Positions 35,398 to 44,980 are shown, counted from the first letter of the stretch. The stretch: DNA of 64,000 nucleotides from Saccharibacillus sp. JS10 (GCF_024436065.1 NZ_JANFNS010000006.1:65031-129030), one strand, 5' to 3'. Made by a program: numbers and translations. The notes: a model not told the origin generated them from the letters alone.

Positions 35398-35435
35398 AGC
35401 ATCCTGGCCTTCAATTGAAGGAAAGGGTGCTTTTT
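35398..35435 (+). terminator. Terminator after the usp gene
   Basis: AGCATCC pairs with GGGTGCT (one A-U/G-U exchange), with an inner perfect CCTTCAATTGAAGG palindrome, then TTTTT. Confidence 0.75.
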
Positions 35436-35478
35436 GGCGTTTTGGTCTGGTATGCTTAGAAATGGTGTACGGTTTGTA

Positions 35479-35508
35479 TTTCAATTTGTATTTAAGACCC
35501 TTTATAAT
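35479..35508 (+). promoter_or_regulatory. Promoter of the DEAD-box helicase gene
   Basis: TTTCAA (35479-35484), 18 bases, perfect TATAAT (35503-35508), giving a leader of about 65 bases. Confidence 0.5.
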
Positions 35509-35578
35509 AGGAAAAGGAAAAAGAACGAGTGATCAGCTGCATTCATACGCAATTACATTTAAAGGTGGATATAACGAA

Positions 35579-37021
35579 ATGACAAAAGAGATCGAACAAT
35601 TTTCACAGCTAGGGATCGGCGGAGCGCTGACCGCTGAGTTGCTTCAATATGGAATCGAAAAACCAAGCCCGATTCAAGCCGAAGCGATTCCGCCTATTTT
35701 GGAAGGACGCGACGTTTTGGCGCAATCCCAGACGGGTACAGGAAAGACACTATGCTATCTACTGCCGTTACTTCAAAAGATCGACGCGGATAAAAAAGAA
35801 AGCCAAGTGCTCGTTATCGCACCAACGCAAGAATTGGCGATGCAGATCGTACGCGAAGGCGAAAAATACGGGGCTCCGCTCGGTATCGGTACGATTGGCT
35901 TGATCGGCGGCGCTTCGGCATCTCGCCAAGTCGAAAAATTGCGTCAGCGTCCGCATCTGGTTGTCGGAACGCCGGGACGACTGCGCGAACTTCTGTCTAC
36001 TCGCAAATTGAAACTCCATGAAGTCCGCACCATCGTACTGGACGAAGCGGATCAAATTTTCCAAATGGGCGGAGCGGACGATGTACGTTCTTTGCTCAAA
36101 GGCGCGCTTCGCGATCGTCAGTTGATCTTCTTGTCCGCGACGCTTGGACGCGATGTACGAAGTCTGGCTGAACGCGAAATGAGGGACGCGGTCGATGTCG
36201 GGATCGAACCGGAGCAAAAGTTGGCGAAATTAACGCAACATCTGTATTTCGTATGCCAACAGCGTGATCGGATCGATACGCTGCGCCGCGTGGTACGCCA
36301 TTACAATCCGCAGCGAGTGATCGTATTCGTGAATCAGACCGATACGATTGCCGAAGTCGAAGCGAAATTAAATCATTTGGGGCTTGAAGCGCGCACGTTG
36401 TACGGCGATTCGGACAAAGTAACGCGCGCGACGGTATTGTCGCAATTTCGTTCGGGGAAATTCCGTTTGTTAGTCGCAACAGACGTTGCGGCGCGTGGTC
36501 TCGATATTCCGGGGCTTGAACTTGTGGTACACCTTGATCCAGCGGCGGATTCGGAGCATTACGTACACCGTGCAGGGCGTACCGGTCGTATGGGACGCAA
36601 AGGCTTATCCGTCTCGATCGTTACAGATCGTCAAGCTTTTATCATGCGCAAATTCTCGCGTGAATTGGATACCGAAATCGTAGAACGCGCCTTGTACGAA
36701 GGGGCTGTACTGTCGCCGGAAGAAGCAGACGAGCGCCGCGCAGGCGCATCTCGCCGCACTCCGAAAAAGCCAAGTTCCGATTCGGCAAAAGGACGCAGCG
36801 ATTCCAAAAGCGCGACTCGCTCGGTTTCTTCAGGTTTTGCTGCACCGAGTGAAGGAGACAGTGGAACGACTTCGCGTTCAGCTGATCCAAAGCGCGCTCA
36901 ATCGGCTAAACCTGCGGCACCTGTGGGTCGCGGTCCGAAAAAAGGCAAAAAACAGCCGAACAAAGATAAAGGCGCACCGAAATGGCTCAAAGATAAGCGG
37001 TCTTCGCAAGACCCTTCATAA
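35579..37021 (+). CDS. DEAD-box ATP-dependent RNA helicase
   Basis: This 480-residue helicase has the motifs in order: Q motif (GIEKPSPIQAEAIPP), Walker A AQSQTGTGKT near 47-56, TPGRLRELL, DEAD at 155-158, SAT in FLSATLG, VFVNQTDT, and VATDVAARGLDIPGL with HRAGRTGRMGRKG. A basic, Ser/Lys-rich tail from about residue 385 (RRTPKKPSSDS to PKKGKKQPNKDKG) probably binds RNA. It acts in ribosome assembly or mRNA turnover, likely in the cold. The ATG at 35579 follows AAAGGTGG; the open frame upstream to 35387 crosses a terminator and promoter and is not coding. Confidence 0.92.
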   Translation: MTKEIEQFSQLGIGGALTAELLQYGIEKPSPIQAEAIPPILEGRDVLAQSQTGTGKTLCYLLPLLQKIDADKKESQVLVIAPTQELAMQIVREGEKYGAPLGIGTIGLIGGASASRQVEKLRQRPHLVVGTPGRLRELLSTRKLKLHEVRTIVLDEADQIFQMGGADDVRSLLKGALRDRQLIFLSATLGRDVRSLAEREMRDAVDVGIEPEQKLAKLTQHLYFVCQQRDRIDTLRRVVRHYNPQRVIVFVNQTDTIAEVEAKLNHLGLEARTLYGDSDKVTRATVLSQFRSGKFRLLVATDVAARGLDIPGLELVVHLDPAADSEHYVHRAGRTGRMGRKGLSVSIVTDRQAFIMRKFSRELDTEIVERALYEGAVLSPEEADERRAGASRRTPKKPSSDSAKGRSDSKSATRSVSSGFAAPSEGDSGTTSRSADPKRAQSAKPAAPVGRGPKKGKKQPNKDKGAPKWLKDKRSSQDPS

Positions 37022-37069
37022 ATTCATCATCAGATGTTCAGTAGGAACGGGTAGGAGAGGTGAAGCAGT

Positions 37070-37831
37070 ATGAGTGAACAAGCAATGTTGAAGATAGGAA
37101 ACTTAACGGGCGGCTATAGCGTGAACAAGCCCGTTTTGCATAATGTCGATTTTGAAGTGGCTCCGGGCGAGATGGTCGGTCTGATCGGTCTTAACGGTGC
37201 AGGCAAAAGTACAACGATGAAGCATATTCTAGGGCTGATGTCTCCTCGCGAAGGCGAAGTGCGTATCAATGGTGCGCTGCTTAAAGATGATGCAAGCAGC
37301 TATCGTTCGTCGCTCGCTTTTGTCCCGGAAGCCCCGGTATTATACGAAGAACTGACGGTACGCGAGCATCTGGAATTTACAGCGCGCGCTTACGGCGTCG
37401 ATCATGCGGTCTTCGATGAGCGAGCAGAGCGTCTGCTTAAACTCTTTTACATGAAAGACAAAGAGCATAGCCTTTCTTCGCATTTATCCAAAGGGATGAA
37501 GCAAAAGGTCATGATCATGAGTGCTTTTATCGCCAGACCGCCGCTATATGTGATCGACGAGCCGTTTCTTGGTCTTGATCCGCTTGGGATTCGCGATTTG
37601 CTGGAATTCATGGTGGAAGTGAACCGCGAAGGGGCTTCGATCTTGCTCAGCTCGCATATTTTGTCTACGATCGAAAACTACTGCAATCGCTTTGTGATTT
37701 TGCATAAAGGCCGCATTATCGTACAGGGAACTTTGGAAGATATTCGCCTTTTCGCTAATATGCCAGGTGCTTCGCTGGAAGATATGTTCGACCGATTGGT
37801 TCGAGCCGAAGGTGCAGGAGGCATTCAATGA
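37070..37831 (+). CDS. ecsA: ABC transporter ATP-binding protein EcsA
   Basis: This 253-residue ATPase has Walker A GLNGAGKST near 42-50, signature LSSHLSKGMKQK (a relaxed LSGGQ) near 137, Walker B LYVIDEPFLGLDP, and the H-loop LLSSHILS. With EcsB it forms the Ecs exporter, which in Bacillales affects protein secretion, competence and intramembrane-protease activity. It overlaps ecsB by four bases. The ribosome site GGAGAGGTG precedes the ATG. Confidence 0.88.
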   Translation: MSEQAMLKIGNLTGGYSVNKPVLHNVDFEVAPGEMVGLIGLNGAGKSTTMKHILGLMSPREGEVRINGALLKDDASSYRSSLAFVPEAPVLYEELTVREHLEFTARAYGVDHAVFDERAERLLKLFYMKDKEHSLSSHLSKGMKQKVMIMSAFIARPPLYVIDEPFLGLDPLGIRDLLEFMVEVNREGASILLSSHILSTIENYCNRFVILHKGRIIVQGTLEDIRLFANMPGASLEDMFDRLVRAEGAGGIQ

Positions 37832-39129
37832 GCCGCGAAGCGCAGCAAGAGCGCCAAAATTCGGGCTTGCCGTGGACGCCGGGAGTTGTGGCTCCGATGA
37901 CTGCCGAAGGCATGGTGGCGATGCGGAATAAGCGGCGTTCGATCTTTCTGGGTCGGATCTTGCCGTATATGCCTTACATTATCCAAAGCGGGCTTGCGGT
38001 ATCGGTATTATTGCTGCTGATTTTGTTCTCGGCATGGTATACGTCGATCTTGCAAAATACGCCAGCCGATCTGCCGATTCAATGGGTGCTTCCGCTGCTG
38101 TTATTCCCGCTAGCGGCTTGGAGTAGTTTCCGTACGTATCTGCAAGCGGCAGATACCGTGTTTTTATTGCCGCTCGAAACGCAAATGAACGCTTATTTTG
38201 CGCCGGCTTGGCGAGCAGGCGTTGTCGGCAAGCAATTGGTGACGTGGTTGGTCTTGCTTGTAGGATGGCCAATCTATATTCGAGTACTTCCGGATCAGCA
38301 TCAAAATCTATGGTTAAGCTTGGTTTTGTTATTGGTACTCAAATTAGTCTTTGCTTATGGCGCTTGGCAAGAGTATCGCACGGTGTCGGCTCGTTATTCC
38401 GATCTATTGGTATGGATTCGCTGGATCGGATCGGCGGTTGTCCTATTCGCATGGTTTGGATTGCCGCTGTTATGGGCGGGCATCATTTTGGTTGTCGTGG
38501 TTGCGATATACTTAGGTGCCGTTCAATTCCCTGCTAAACATCGTGTGCCGTGGGAACGATTGATTGCCGTTGAACGGGCACAAGCTGGACGGGCAATGCG
38601 GATGCTCGGCTGGTTCGTCGATGTGCCGACGCAAGACCCGCGTGTATATCGCCGTCGGTATTTATCCGGTGTCGGTCGATCGATTCCGTGGAAACCCGAA
38701 GATGCGTATCGCTTTTTGCTCACGCGTTCGTTTATTCGCGGTGATCTGCTAGGGATGGTCGCAAGGCTTGCCGTAGTGGGATTTGTATTGCTGCTGCTGG
38801 CGAGAGAATCGTGGCTGGGTATCGCGTTGCTTCTCTTGTTTACCTTCATGATCGGCATGCAGCTTAACGGATTGCGCCGAACTCACGCCGATTCGCTCTG
38901 GCTGGCACTTTATCCGATTCCCGAAGATTCACGCGTACGTGCAGGGCTTCATCTGATGCTTCGCGTACTATTGATTTCTTCGGTATTTATGTGGTTGCCG
39001 TTCCTGCTCACGTTGCCGTCCGATCCGCTGCTTGCAATCGGCGCGCTTGCCGGAGCTTTGGTCTTGTCATGGCTGCTGCGCAATTCCGCGAGTCGGAAAT
39101 GGAGAAAGCTAGAAGGCGAAGACGATTGA
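37828..39129 (+). CDS. ecsB: ABC transporter permease EcsB
   Basis: This 433-residue membrane protein has about 8-10 helices. EcsB family landmarks include the N-terminal EGMVAMRNKRRSIFLGRILPY segment and FLLPLETQMNAYFAPAWRAG. The central cytosolic part is basic (RVYRRRYLSGVGR). It pairs with EcsA. No ecsC-like gene follows; a terminator closes the unit at 39197. Confidence 0.85.
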   Translation: MSREAQQERQNSGLPWTPGVVAPMTAEGMVAMRNKRRSIFLGRILPYMPYIIQSGLAVSVLLLLILFSAWYTSILQNTPADLPIQWVLPLLLFPLAAWSSFRTYLQAADTVFLLPLETQMNAYFAPAWRAGVVGKQLVTWLVLLVGWPIYIRVLPDQHQNLWLSLVLLLVLKLVFAYGAWQEYRTVSARYSDLLVWIRWIGSAVVLFAWFGLPLLWAGIILVVVVAIYLGAVQFPAKHRVPWERLIAVERAQAGRAMRMLGWFVDVPTQDPRVYRRRYLSGVGRSIPWKPEDAYRFLLTRSFIRGDLLGMVARLAVVGFVLLLLARESWLGIALLLLFTFMIGMQLNGLRRTHADSLWLALYPIPEDSRVRAGLHLMLRVLLISSVFMWLPFLLTLPSDPLLAIGALAGALVLSWLLRNSASRKWRKLEGEDD

Positions 39130-39156
39130 TCGTGAGATTTATGTACATGGATAACA

Positions 39157-39197
39157 AAAAGACAAACCCGCCGGAATAGCAGGTTTGTCTTTTTTCT
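39157..39197. terminator. Bidirectional terminator after ecsB
   Basis: AAAAAGACAAACC pairs with GGTTTGTCTTTTT across a ~13-base loop. Confidence 0.85.
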
Positions 39198-39221
39198 TTA
39201 TGCCTAAAAAGCTAAATTCTT

Positions 39222-40523
39222 TTACGATCCTTGTACTTCTTTCGCGCCTTTGTACACCAGATCGAATAGATCTTCCAAGTTTTCTTCTGCGATGCAAGAG
39301 AAAGCGATACGCAGATCCGTTTCTCCAAGAGCAATCGTACCGACTCCGTATTCGCGCAGCAAATGCTGACGCAGCTGTTCGGCAGGGATGCCTTCGTTCA
39401 GCTTCAAGCACATAAAGTACCCGGAGTTAAACGGATAGTATGTCCATACGCCTTCGTATTTGCCGCTGTTCAGCAAGTCTTTGACTTTGTTAGCGCGACC
39501 TTTCATGATGACGAACTTTTCATGTTTTTGTGCTTCGAACTCGGAAGCTTTGAGCGCTTCGAGTACGAACGTCTGAGACGGATGAGGACCGCTAGAGATG
39601 GTGGCACGAATGATGCCCATCGTTTTTTGTTCCAGACCGCTCAAAATATCTGCGTTATCCGAAGCGAAAGTGATAAAGCCTACGCGGAAGCCCCATACAA
39701 ATTCTTCTTTGGTTGCGCCGTCGATTTTGATCGGCAAAATACGCGGATGCAAATCCGCAAGTTTGCCAAACAACGACTCATGCAGCGAATCTTCGAAAAA
39801 CAGTCCAAAATAAGCATCGTCGGTCACGACAACCAGATTAATTCCGGCTTCGGCGGCTTCCAACAAAACGCTAATAATTTGATTGCCTTCTTCGACGCTT
39901 GGCGTATAACCGGTTGGGTTATTAGGGAAGTTCAGCGGTACAATCGCTTTGCCTGCTTCTTTTTGCGCGAATAGCGCATTACGGAAAGCATCGGCGTTAA
40001 ACTTCATGTCTGCGGTGAACAGTTCGTAATTGACGATAGTCGCACCGCGGCGGATACCGAAAGTCAATTCGTAGTTTTCCCAGTTTTTATCTGGATACAC
40101 CACCGCATCACCAGCGTCTGCGAACAGATCGGCTACGATGCTCAGACCGTGCGTAAGTGCATTGGTCGCGATCGGATTGCCAAATGCTTTGTTTTCAAGT
40201 GAAGGATTCTCACGAATCATTTTTTCGCGCCAAGCCGCGCGAAGTTCCGGTTTGCCCGCAGGCGGCGCATAGCCGTACAAATCTTTTGGGTTATACGCTG
40301 AAAGTTTATCTTGGATCACGTTCAAGTGCATCGGTCCGCCGTTTTCGGTTGCGATCCCGATCGTTGCGTTATATGTCTTGGCGTGTGCCGTCGCTTCCGC
40401 GGACTGACTCAAGATGCCTTCTTTCGGAAAATAAATCTCCCGTCCAAGTCCCGATAGCATATCGTAGACATGCTCATTTCCTGCTTTGATCTTATCGTTC
40501 CATTGTTCAGCCATTGGATTCAT
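39222..40523 (-). CDS. Class I/II aminotransferase (PLP-dependent)
   Basis: This 433-residue fold-type I PLP enzyme shows LYGYAPPAGKPELRAAWREK, PLNFPNNPTGY (the Asn that contacts PLP), VVVTDDAYFGL (the PLP-pyridine Asp and Tyr) and the Schiff-base Lys in DGATKEEFVWGFRVGF, with the substrate-carboxylate Arg in DLRIAFS. This sequence type is annotated as aspartate/aromatic-like aminotransferase, but the amino acid preference cannot be read here. It stands alone, divergent from the DUF1877 gene. The ribosome site is AAGGATGA. Confidence 0.88.
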   Translation of the reverse strand: MNPMAEQWNDKIKAGNEHVYDMLSGLGREIYFPKEGILSQSAEATAHAKTYNATIGIATENGGPMHLNVIQDKLSAYNPKDLYGYAPPAGKPELRAAWREKMIRENPSLENKAFGNPIATNALTHGLSIVADLFADAGDAVVYPDKNWENYELTFGIRRGATIVNYELFTADMKFNADAFRNALFAQKEAGKAIVPLNFPNNPTGYTPSVEEGNQIISVLLEAAEAGINLVVVTDDAYFGLFFEDSLHESLFGKLADLHPRILPIKIDGATKEEFVWGFRVGFITFASDNADILSGLEQKTMGIIRATISSGPHPSQTFVLEALKASEFEAQKHEKFVIMKGRANKVKDLLNSGKYEGVWTYYPFNSGYFMCLKLNEGIPAEQLRQHLLREYGVGTIALGETDLRIAFSCIAEENLEDLFDLVYKGAKEVQGS

Positions 40524-40754
40524 TATGCGACTTCATCCTTCCAAACAGAATTGCGTCAATTATAGCATTCTCCTTACATGGCGTCACGGGGCAAGCTTGT
40601 ATTTTTTAACGAATTCCGTCGGATATGGCGCTTTTTTGTCTGAACGCAAGATCGCTTCCGCTATACCAAAACGTGTAGAATGACTATAGAAGATGTCGTT
40701 GTGATAAAAAATATTGGATGCGCGTAGATATTCGAATCGAGAGGAGCTTAACAT

Positions 40755-41237
40755 ATGGGCATGATCGGCTATTTGCAACAAGTCTCTCCAGAACTTTTGA
40801 ATGCGTTGATTCAAGGTGAACGGGATATTCATGAATACCTTTTTGATCAGGAAAAAGGCGAAGAACTCGATCTGGACAAAGCTTGGCATGGTCTACATTA
40901 TTTGCTTTGCGGCGATGCGTTTCAAGGCGAACTTCCTCTATTTAATGCTTTGATGGGCGGTAGACCGATTAACGAACACGAAACCGAAGATATTATCGTA
41001 CGTTATTTGACTGTAGAAGAAGTAGCCGAAGTATCGAACGCATTGACGCAGATCGGACAAGCTGAACTCAAGCAAGCTTTTGAGCCCGATCAAATGAATG
41101 AAGCGGGAGTTTATCCTTCTTCGGATTGGAACGAAGACGGTGAGTTGGATTATTTGCTAGCGTACTACGAACCTTTGAAGACTTATTATCAACAAGCGGC
41201 GGTAAAAGGCGAAGGGATGTTACTTTACGTTTCTTAA
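40755..41237 (+). CDS. DUF1877 (YfbM-like) protein
   Basis: This 160-residue cytosolic acidic protein has the DUF1877 hallmarks: MGMIGYLQQVSPELLNAL at the start, LDLDKAWHGLHYLLCGD near 48-64, NALMGGRPI, a central YLTVEEVAEVSNAL and a C-terminal LLAYYEPLKTYYQQAA. Function is not established; the family occurs singly across bacteria. It is followed 25 bases later by an ADP-ribosylglycohydrolase, probably in one operon. The ribosome site GAGAGGAG precedes the ATG. Confidence 0.85.
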   Translation: MGMIGYLQQVSPELLNALIQGERDIHEYLFDQEKGEELDLDKAWHGLHYLLCGDAFQGELPLFNALMGGRPINEHETEDIIVRYLTVEEVAEVSNALTQIGQAELKQAFEPDQMNEAGVYPSSDWNEDGELDYLLAYYEPLKTYYQQAAVKGEGMLLYVS

Positions 41238-41262
41238 TCAATAAATCTCAACAGGAGGGCTT

Positions 41263-42234
41263 ATGGATCATTTGAACGAAGAAAAAAATAGGGAGCGTCT
41301 ACGCGGTGGGCTACTTGGTCTGACCGTGGCGGATGCGTTAGGCGTTCCGGTCGAGTTTCGCACACGAAGTGTGTTGGATCAAAATCCGGTTACGGAAATG
41401 TTCGGTTACGGGACGTATAATCAACCGCCCGGCACTTGGTCGGACGACAGTACGATGACATGGTGTACGGTGGAAAGCCTAGCGCTGCAACACCAATGCG
41501 ATACCGAAGATATGGCAGGTCGTTTTGTACGTTGGCTGACCAAAGGCTATATGACGCCGCATAATGAGCTGTTCGATATTGGCAATGCGACGCGAGAAGC
41601 ACTGGAGCGATATCGGACAGAAGCGGTATGGGCGAAATTCGCAGGGCTAACGAGTGAATTTTCTAACGGAAACGGTTCGTTGATGCGTATCCTTCCGGTT
41701 GCTTTTTATGTACAAGATCGAGAACCGGCAGAACGTGACCGAATCGTGAGCGAAGTCTCGTCGATTACCCATCGTCATCCGAGGTCGATATTGGCGTGTC
41801 AGATTTATGTGGAAATCGCGCTTCGTCTGCTACGTGGAGATTCTGCCGATCAAGCTTACCGGTTAGGTATAGAGAAGATTGGCGCGCGTCATCGCGATCA
41901 TGCGGAGTGGGGAGCTTTTACCCGCATTTGGGACGGTGGATTGGCTTCGCTGAAGCGTGACGAGATTCGTTCGAGCGGTTACGTGGTCGATACGCTGGAA
42001 GCTTCGTTATGGTGTATGCTTACGACTTCGACTTACGCTGAATCGGTATTGAAAGCTGTGAATTTAGGCGAAGATACGGATACGACGGCAGCGGTAACTG
42101 GAGGATTGACCGGGATTTTGTATGGAGAATCGTCGATCCCAACAGAATGGTTGTCGCAAATTGTAAAGGTAGACGAACTTCGGGAATTAACGGCTCAATT
42201 TGAAAAAACACTCAAATCATCCAGTGCTTCATAG
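41263..42234 (+). CDS. ADP-ribosylglycohydrolase family protein
   Basis: This 323-residue DraG/ARH-type hydrolase would remove ADP-ribose from modified proteins, nucleic acids or small molecules using two metal ions. The metal ligands are visible in GTWSDDSTMTW near residue 55-60 and LGEDTDTTAAVTGGLTG near 268-285; GLLGLTVADALGVPVEF opens the domain. Length is typical. It is translated with the DUF1877 gene (25-base gap, AGGAGGGC). No ADP-ribosyltransferase is in the window, so its target is unknown. Confidence 0.9.
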   Translation: MDHLNEEKNRERLRGGLLGLTVADALGVPVEFRTRSVLDQNPVTEMFGYGTYNQPPGTWSDDSTMTWCTVESLALQHQCDTEDMAGRFVRWLTKGYMTPHNELFDIGNATREALERYRTEAVWAKFAGLTSEFSNGNGSLMRILPVAFYVQDREPAERDRIVSEVSSITHRHPRSILACQIYVEIALRLLRGDSADQAYRLGIEKIGARHRDHAEWGAFTRIWDGGLASLKRDEIRSSGYVVDTLEASLWCMLTTSTYAESVLKAVNLGEDTDTTAAVTGGLTGILYGESSIPTEWLSQIVKVDELRELTAQFEKTLKSSSAS

Positions 42235-42262
42235 GCGTTGATCTGAGAAAATGAATAAGATA

Positions 42263-42299
42263 AAAAGGGTACAAACGATATATCGTTTGTGCCCTTTTT
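42263..42299. terminator. Bidirectional terminator between ARH and murG genes
   Basis: AAAAGGGTACAAACGATA pairs with TATCGTTTGTGCCCTTTT with one U-G pair, flanked by A- and T-rich sides. Confidence 0.85.
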
Positions 42300-42336
42300 G
42301 CGTATTTATCGAGTTTCTTCACGATGATGACTTGGA

Positions 42337-43416
42337 TTAACCCGCGACTTTTGCGATTTGTTGAAGCAACAATGCCAAAGGATCGCTTTCTTCCGCAGCG
42401 CGCATCCGTGCAATATATCGATTGCGTTTGCTGTACAGTTCTTCAAGCTTGGCGACGAATCGTTCATTGTCCCAATAATCTTCGTCGATCATTTCTGCGT
42501 AGCCTGCACGAACGAATGATTCTGCGTTCAAAATCTGGTCGCCGCGACTTTGTTTTCTGCCAAGCGGGCATAATAGCATTGGCTTGCCTAATGCCAAATA
42601 TTCGAAAATCGCATTCGATCCAGCGCGGCTGAATACGAGGTCAGTAGCGGCTAAAATGTCTGCCATTCCTTCGTTCACATATTCGAACTGCCGATAGCCG
42701 CTGCGATCATGGAGTGAGTCGTCCAGCCCGTTTTTGCCGCATAAATGTACGATATCGAATCTTTCTGTCAGTGCATCTAAGTTGCGGCGCAAATGAGCAT
42801 TGAGTGCACGCGAACCGAGGCTGCCGCCTGCGGCGAGCAAGATCGGTTTTTCTCCATCAAAGCCCAATTGCATAAGCCCTCTAGCTGCATCGCCTTCTTT
42901 TAACTCAGGACGAACGACCGATCCGATCTGCACCGCTTTATCTGTTTTGATCGCGGTTGCCGTCTCTGGGAATGTTGTACACAAAGCCGAAGCGAAAGGC
43001 AATGCTAGTTTGTTCGCAAGACCCGGCGAATAATCCGATTCATGAATCAATGCCGGAACACGGTTCATCCATGCGCCGAGTACAACGGGAACAGAGACAA
43101 AGCCGCCTTTGGAGAACACGACAGCAGGTTTCAAACGGCGAATAAGCTTACTCGATTGCCCGACTCCTTTTAAAATACGAAAAGGATCGGAAAAATTTTG
43201 CAAAGAAAAATAACGCCGCAGCTTTCCTGTGGCGATCGCATGATAAGAAACACCGGGCAACCCTTCGACAAGTTCTTTTTCGATGCCGGTTTCTGAGCCG
43301 ATATAATCGATTGCCCAACCTTGCTCGCGAAGCTGTGGGATCAAAGCCAGATTGACCGAGACATGCCCGGCTGAACCGCCCCCCGTTAAAACGATACGTT
43401 TTGCTATAGAAGACAT
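42337..43416 (-). CDS. murG: MurG-type UDP-GlcNAc:lipid I N-acetylglucosaminyltransferase
   Basis: This 359-residue peripheral membrane GT-B enzyme converts lipid I to lipid II. The lipid-pocket motif is GGGSAGHVSVNLALIP (residues ~10-25), SKGGFVSVPVV marks the second G-loop, and the UDP-GlcNAc site includes AAGGSLGSRALN and SRAGSNAIFEYLALGKPMLL. This is the Staphylococcus / B. cereus second-MurG subtype rather than the B. subtilis dcw type. It stands outside any division cluster. The ATG at 43416 is chosen for AAAGGGGAG 10 bases upstream; the open frame extends to 43494. Confidence 0.88.
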   Translation of the reverse strand: MSSIAKRIVLTGGGSAGHVSVNLALIPQLREQGWAIDYIGSETGIEKELVEGLPGVSYHAIATGKLRRYFSLQNFSDPFRILKGVGQSSKLIRRLKPAVVFSKGGFVSVPVVLGAWMNRVPALIHESDYSPGLANKLALPFASALCTTFPETATAIKTDKAVQIGSVVRPELKEGDAARGLMQLGFDGEKPILLAAGGSLGSRALNAHLRRNLDALTERFDIVHLCGKNGLDDSLHDRSGYRQFEYVNEGMADILAATDLVFSRAGSNAIFEYLALGKPMLLCPLGRKQSRGDQILNAESFVRAGYAEMIDEDYWDNERFVAKLEELYSKRNRYIARMRAAEESDPLALLLQQIAKVAG

Positions 43417-43535
43417 GAGTGTGGAACTCCCCTTTAGATTAAAGCTAACATTGCATGCAAGTTCTATTGTACGACCGTAGGCGGTAAAAACCAAGAGGAT
43501 GTGCTTAAATCGGAGAATAAATGAATAGATTCGTG

Positions 43536-43577
43536 TAAAAAAAGCGCAAGCCTCAAATGTATTGGGGCATACGCTTT
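43536..43577 (-). terminator. Terminator of the first PQQ-type dehydrogenase gene
   Basis: Read on the minus strand, AAAGCG and an inner GCCCCAA pair with TTGAGGC and CGCTTT, followed by TTTTTTT. Confidence 0.8.
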
Positions 43578-43594
43578 GTGGTATGAAATTCGTA

Positions 43595-44797
43595 TTATTG
43601 CAAAATCAACAACCGATCGTCTTCAGGTCCGGGCGAACCGCCTGACGTATTATTGGTGATGACATAAATTTTTCCGTTATGGACGGCGACATCTCGTATT
43701 CGTCCTTCTCCTGTTAAGATATCGGTCGTTTTTTTCGTCAAAGGATCAAATAATTTTAAGCTTTGCCCGGCAAGAGTCGCGACTAAAATTTTGCGATCTG
43801 GCGTAGCCGCGATTCCAGAAGGTGCAATAGCGGTCGATCCAGCGACGTAGTAAGGAGAAATAAGCCCCGGCTTACTTTGCGTACCTTGAATGATCGGCCA
43901 GCCGTAATTACCGCCAGGTCTAATCACGTTAATCTCGTCCAAACCTGTCGTGTCTGTGCCGCCCCCAGGGATCGGTGCGCCGCTTGGACCATGATCGGAT
44001 GCGTAGAGAGTACCGCTTGCTGTCCATGCCAGCCCTTGCGAATTTCGTAGCCCATACGCGTAGACATAAGAATTTTTGAACGGATTGTCTTTGGGAATGG
44101 CTCCGCTTGTCGTCATCCGCAATATTTTGCCTCCGTAGCTAGACAAATCTTGTGAAAACTCTCGCTGATTTGCGTCTCCGGAAGTGCTATACAGCATTCC
44201 GTCAGGACCGATTGCCAATCGTCCGCCTTCGTGAATCCGTCCGCCGGGAATGCCGGCTAACAATTCTTTTTGCTCGCGCCATACGCCGTTGATCAATTTG
44301 ACTTTGACGATTCGGTTCAGCGCTTGGTTTTTTTCTTCATAGGCATGATAGACATACGCATATTTGTTTTTCGCAAACTGCGGATCGAGCACGAATCCCG
44401 TCAGACCCGCTTCACCCACGACACGCAGCTTCTTTTTGGTACGAAGTTCTTGCAGTTTTGAGTTGCCGTCGTTCACTTCGATGATCCCGCCGCCGCGTTG
44501 CGTGATATAGACCGTATCTCCGGAAAACTGCATGGACCATGGTGCTTTTAACTGTGTTGCGGCAATTTCGTATCCGCCTTGTAGAGAGTTAGTGACCGAA
44601 GCCGATGAAGATTTCGAAGAAACTGAACTGCTGCCAGATGCCGATGCAATTGCCGTTCCTGACGAAAACAATTTAGCGCTTTCCCAAGAAGATCCTTCTT
44701 GCTCTTGACTCCGTTGATCAGACACATAGACGGATACCGGCACAGCAACCAGTAACGCCACCGCCAACGCTTTTCCTTTCGAATTCAGTATAGGCAT
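43595..44797 (-). CDS. PQQ-dependent sugar dehydrogenase-like protein (exported)
   Basis: This 400-residue six-bladed beta-propeller of the glucose/sorbosone (aldose sugar) dehydrogenase family begins with an N-terminal helix (about 10-22, ALAVALLVAVPVSVYV) acting as signal or anchor and a Ser-rich linker. LKAPWSMQF opens the propeller, followed by GEAGLTGFVLDPQFA, HEGGRLAIGPDGMLY (the catalytic/PQQ His region), RNSQGLAW and GRIRDVAVHNGKIYV. The ATG at 44797 follows AGAAGGAGAG; the frame extends further without a ribosome site. A close paralogue lies at 46776. No pqq biosynthesis genes are seen. Confidence 0.83.
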   Translation of the reverse strand: MPILNSKGKALAVALLVAVPVSVYVSDQRSQEQEGSSWESAKLFSSGTAIASASGSSSVSSKSSSASVTNSLQGGYEIAATQLKAPWSMQFSGDTVYITQRGGGIIEVNDGNSKLQELRTKKKLRVVGEAGLTGFVLDPQFAKNKYAYVYHAYEEKNQALNRIVKVKLINGVWREQKELLAGIPGGRIHEGGRLAIGPDGMLYSTSGDANQREFSQDLSSYGGKILRMTTSGAIPKDNPFKNSYVYAYGLRNSQGLAWTASGTLYASDHGPSGAPIPGGGTDTTGLDEINVIRPGGNYGWPIIQGTQSKPGLISPYYVAGSTAIAPSGIAATPDRKILVATLAGQSLKLFDPLTKKTTDILTGEGRIRDVAVHNGKIYVITNNTSGGSPGPEDDRLLILQ

Positions 44798-44980
44798 AGG
44801 CTCTCTCCTTCTCTTTTTTCCTTTTTTACCCATCTGATTTGAGATCAATCGTTTTTTGCAAAGGAATGTAATAATTTTCAATATAGACTCAAAAATATAC
44901 GAAGGAATAAGATTGCTATCCGGTTTCTAATTCTTTCCGCAACAGAGTGGTTGGCAAGCTGCTAAATCGTTGGGTACCGA

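Noticed and set aside
35387-35578. N-terminal extension of the DEAD-box helicase
   Set aside because: The extension would cross an intrinsic terminator and a TATAAT promoter, while the ATG at 35579 has its own AAAGGTGG site.
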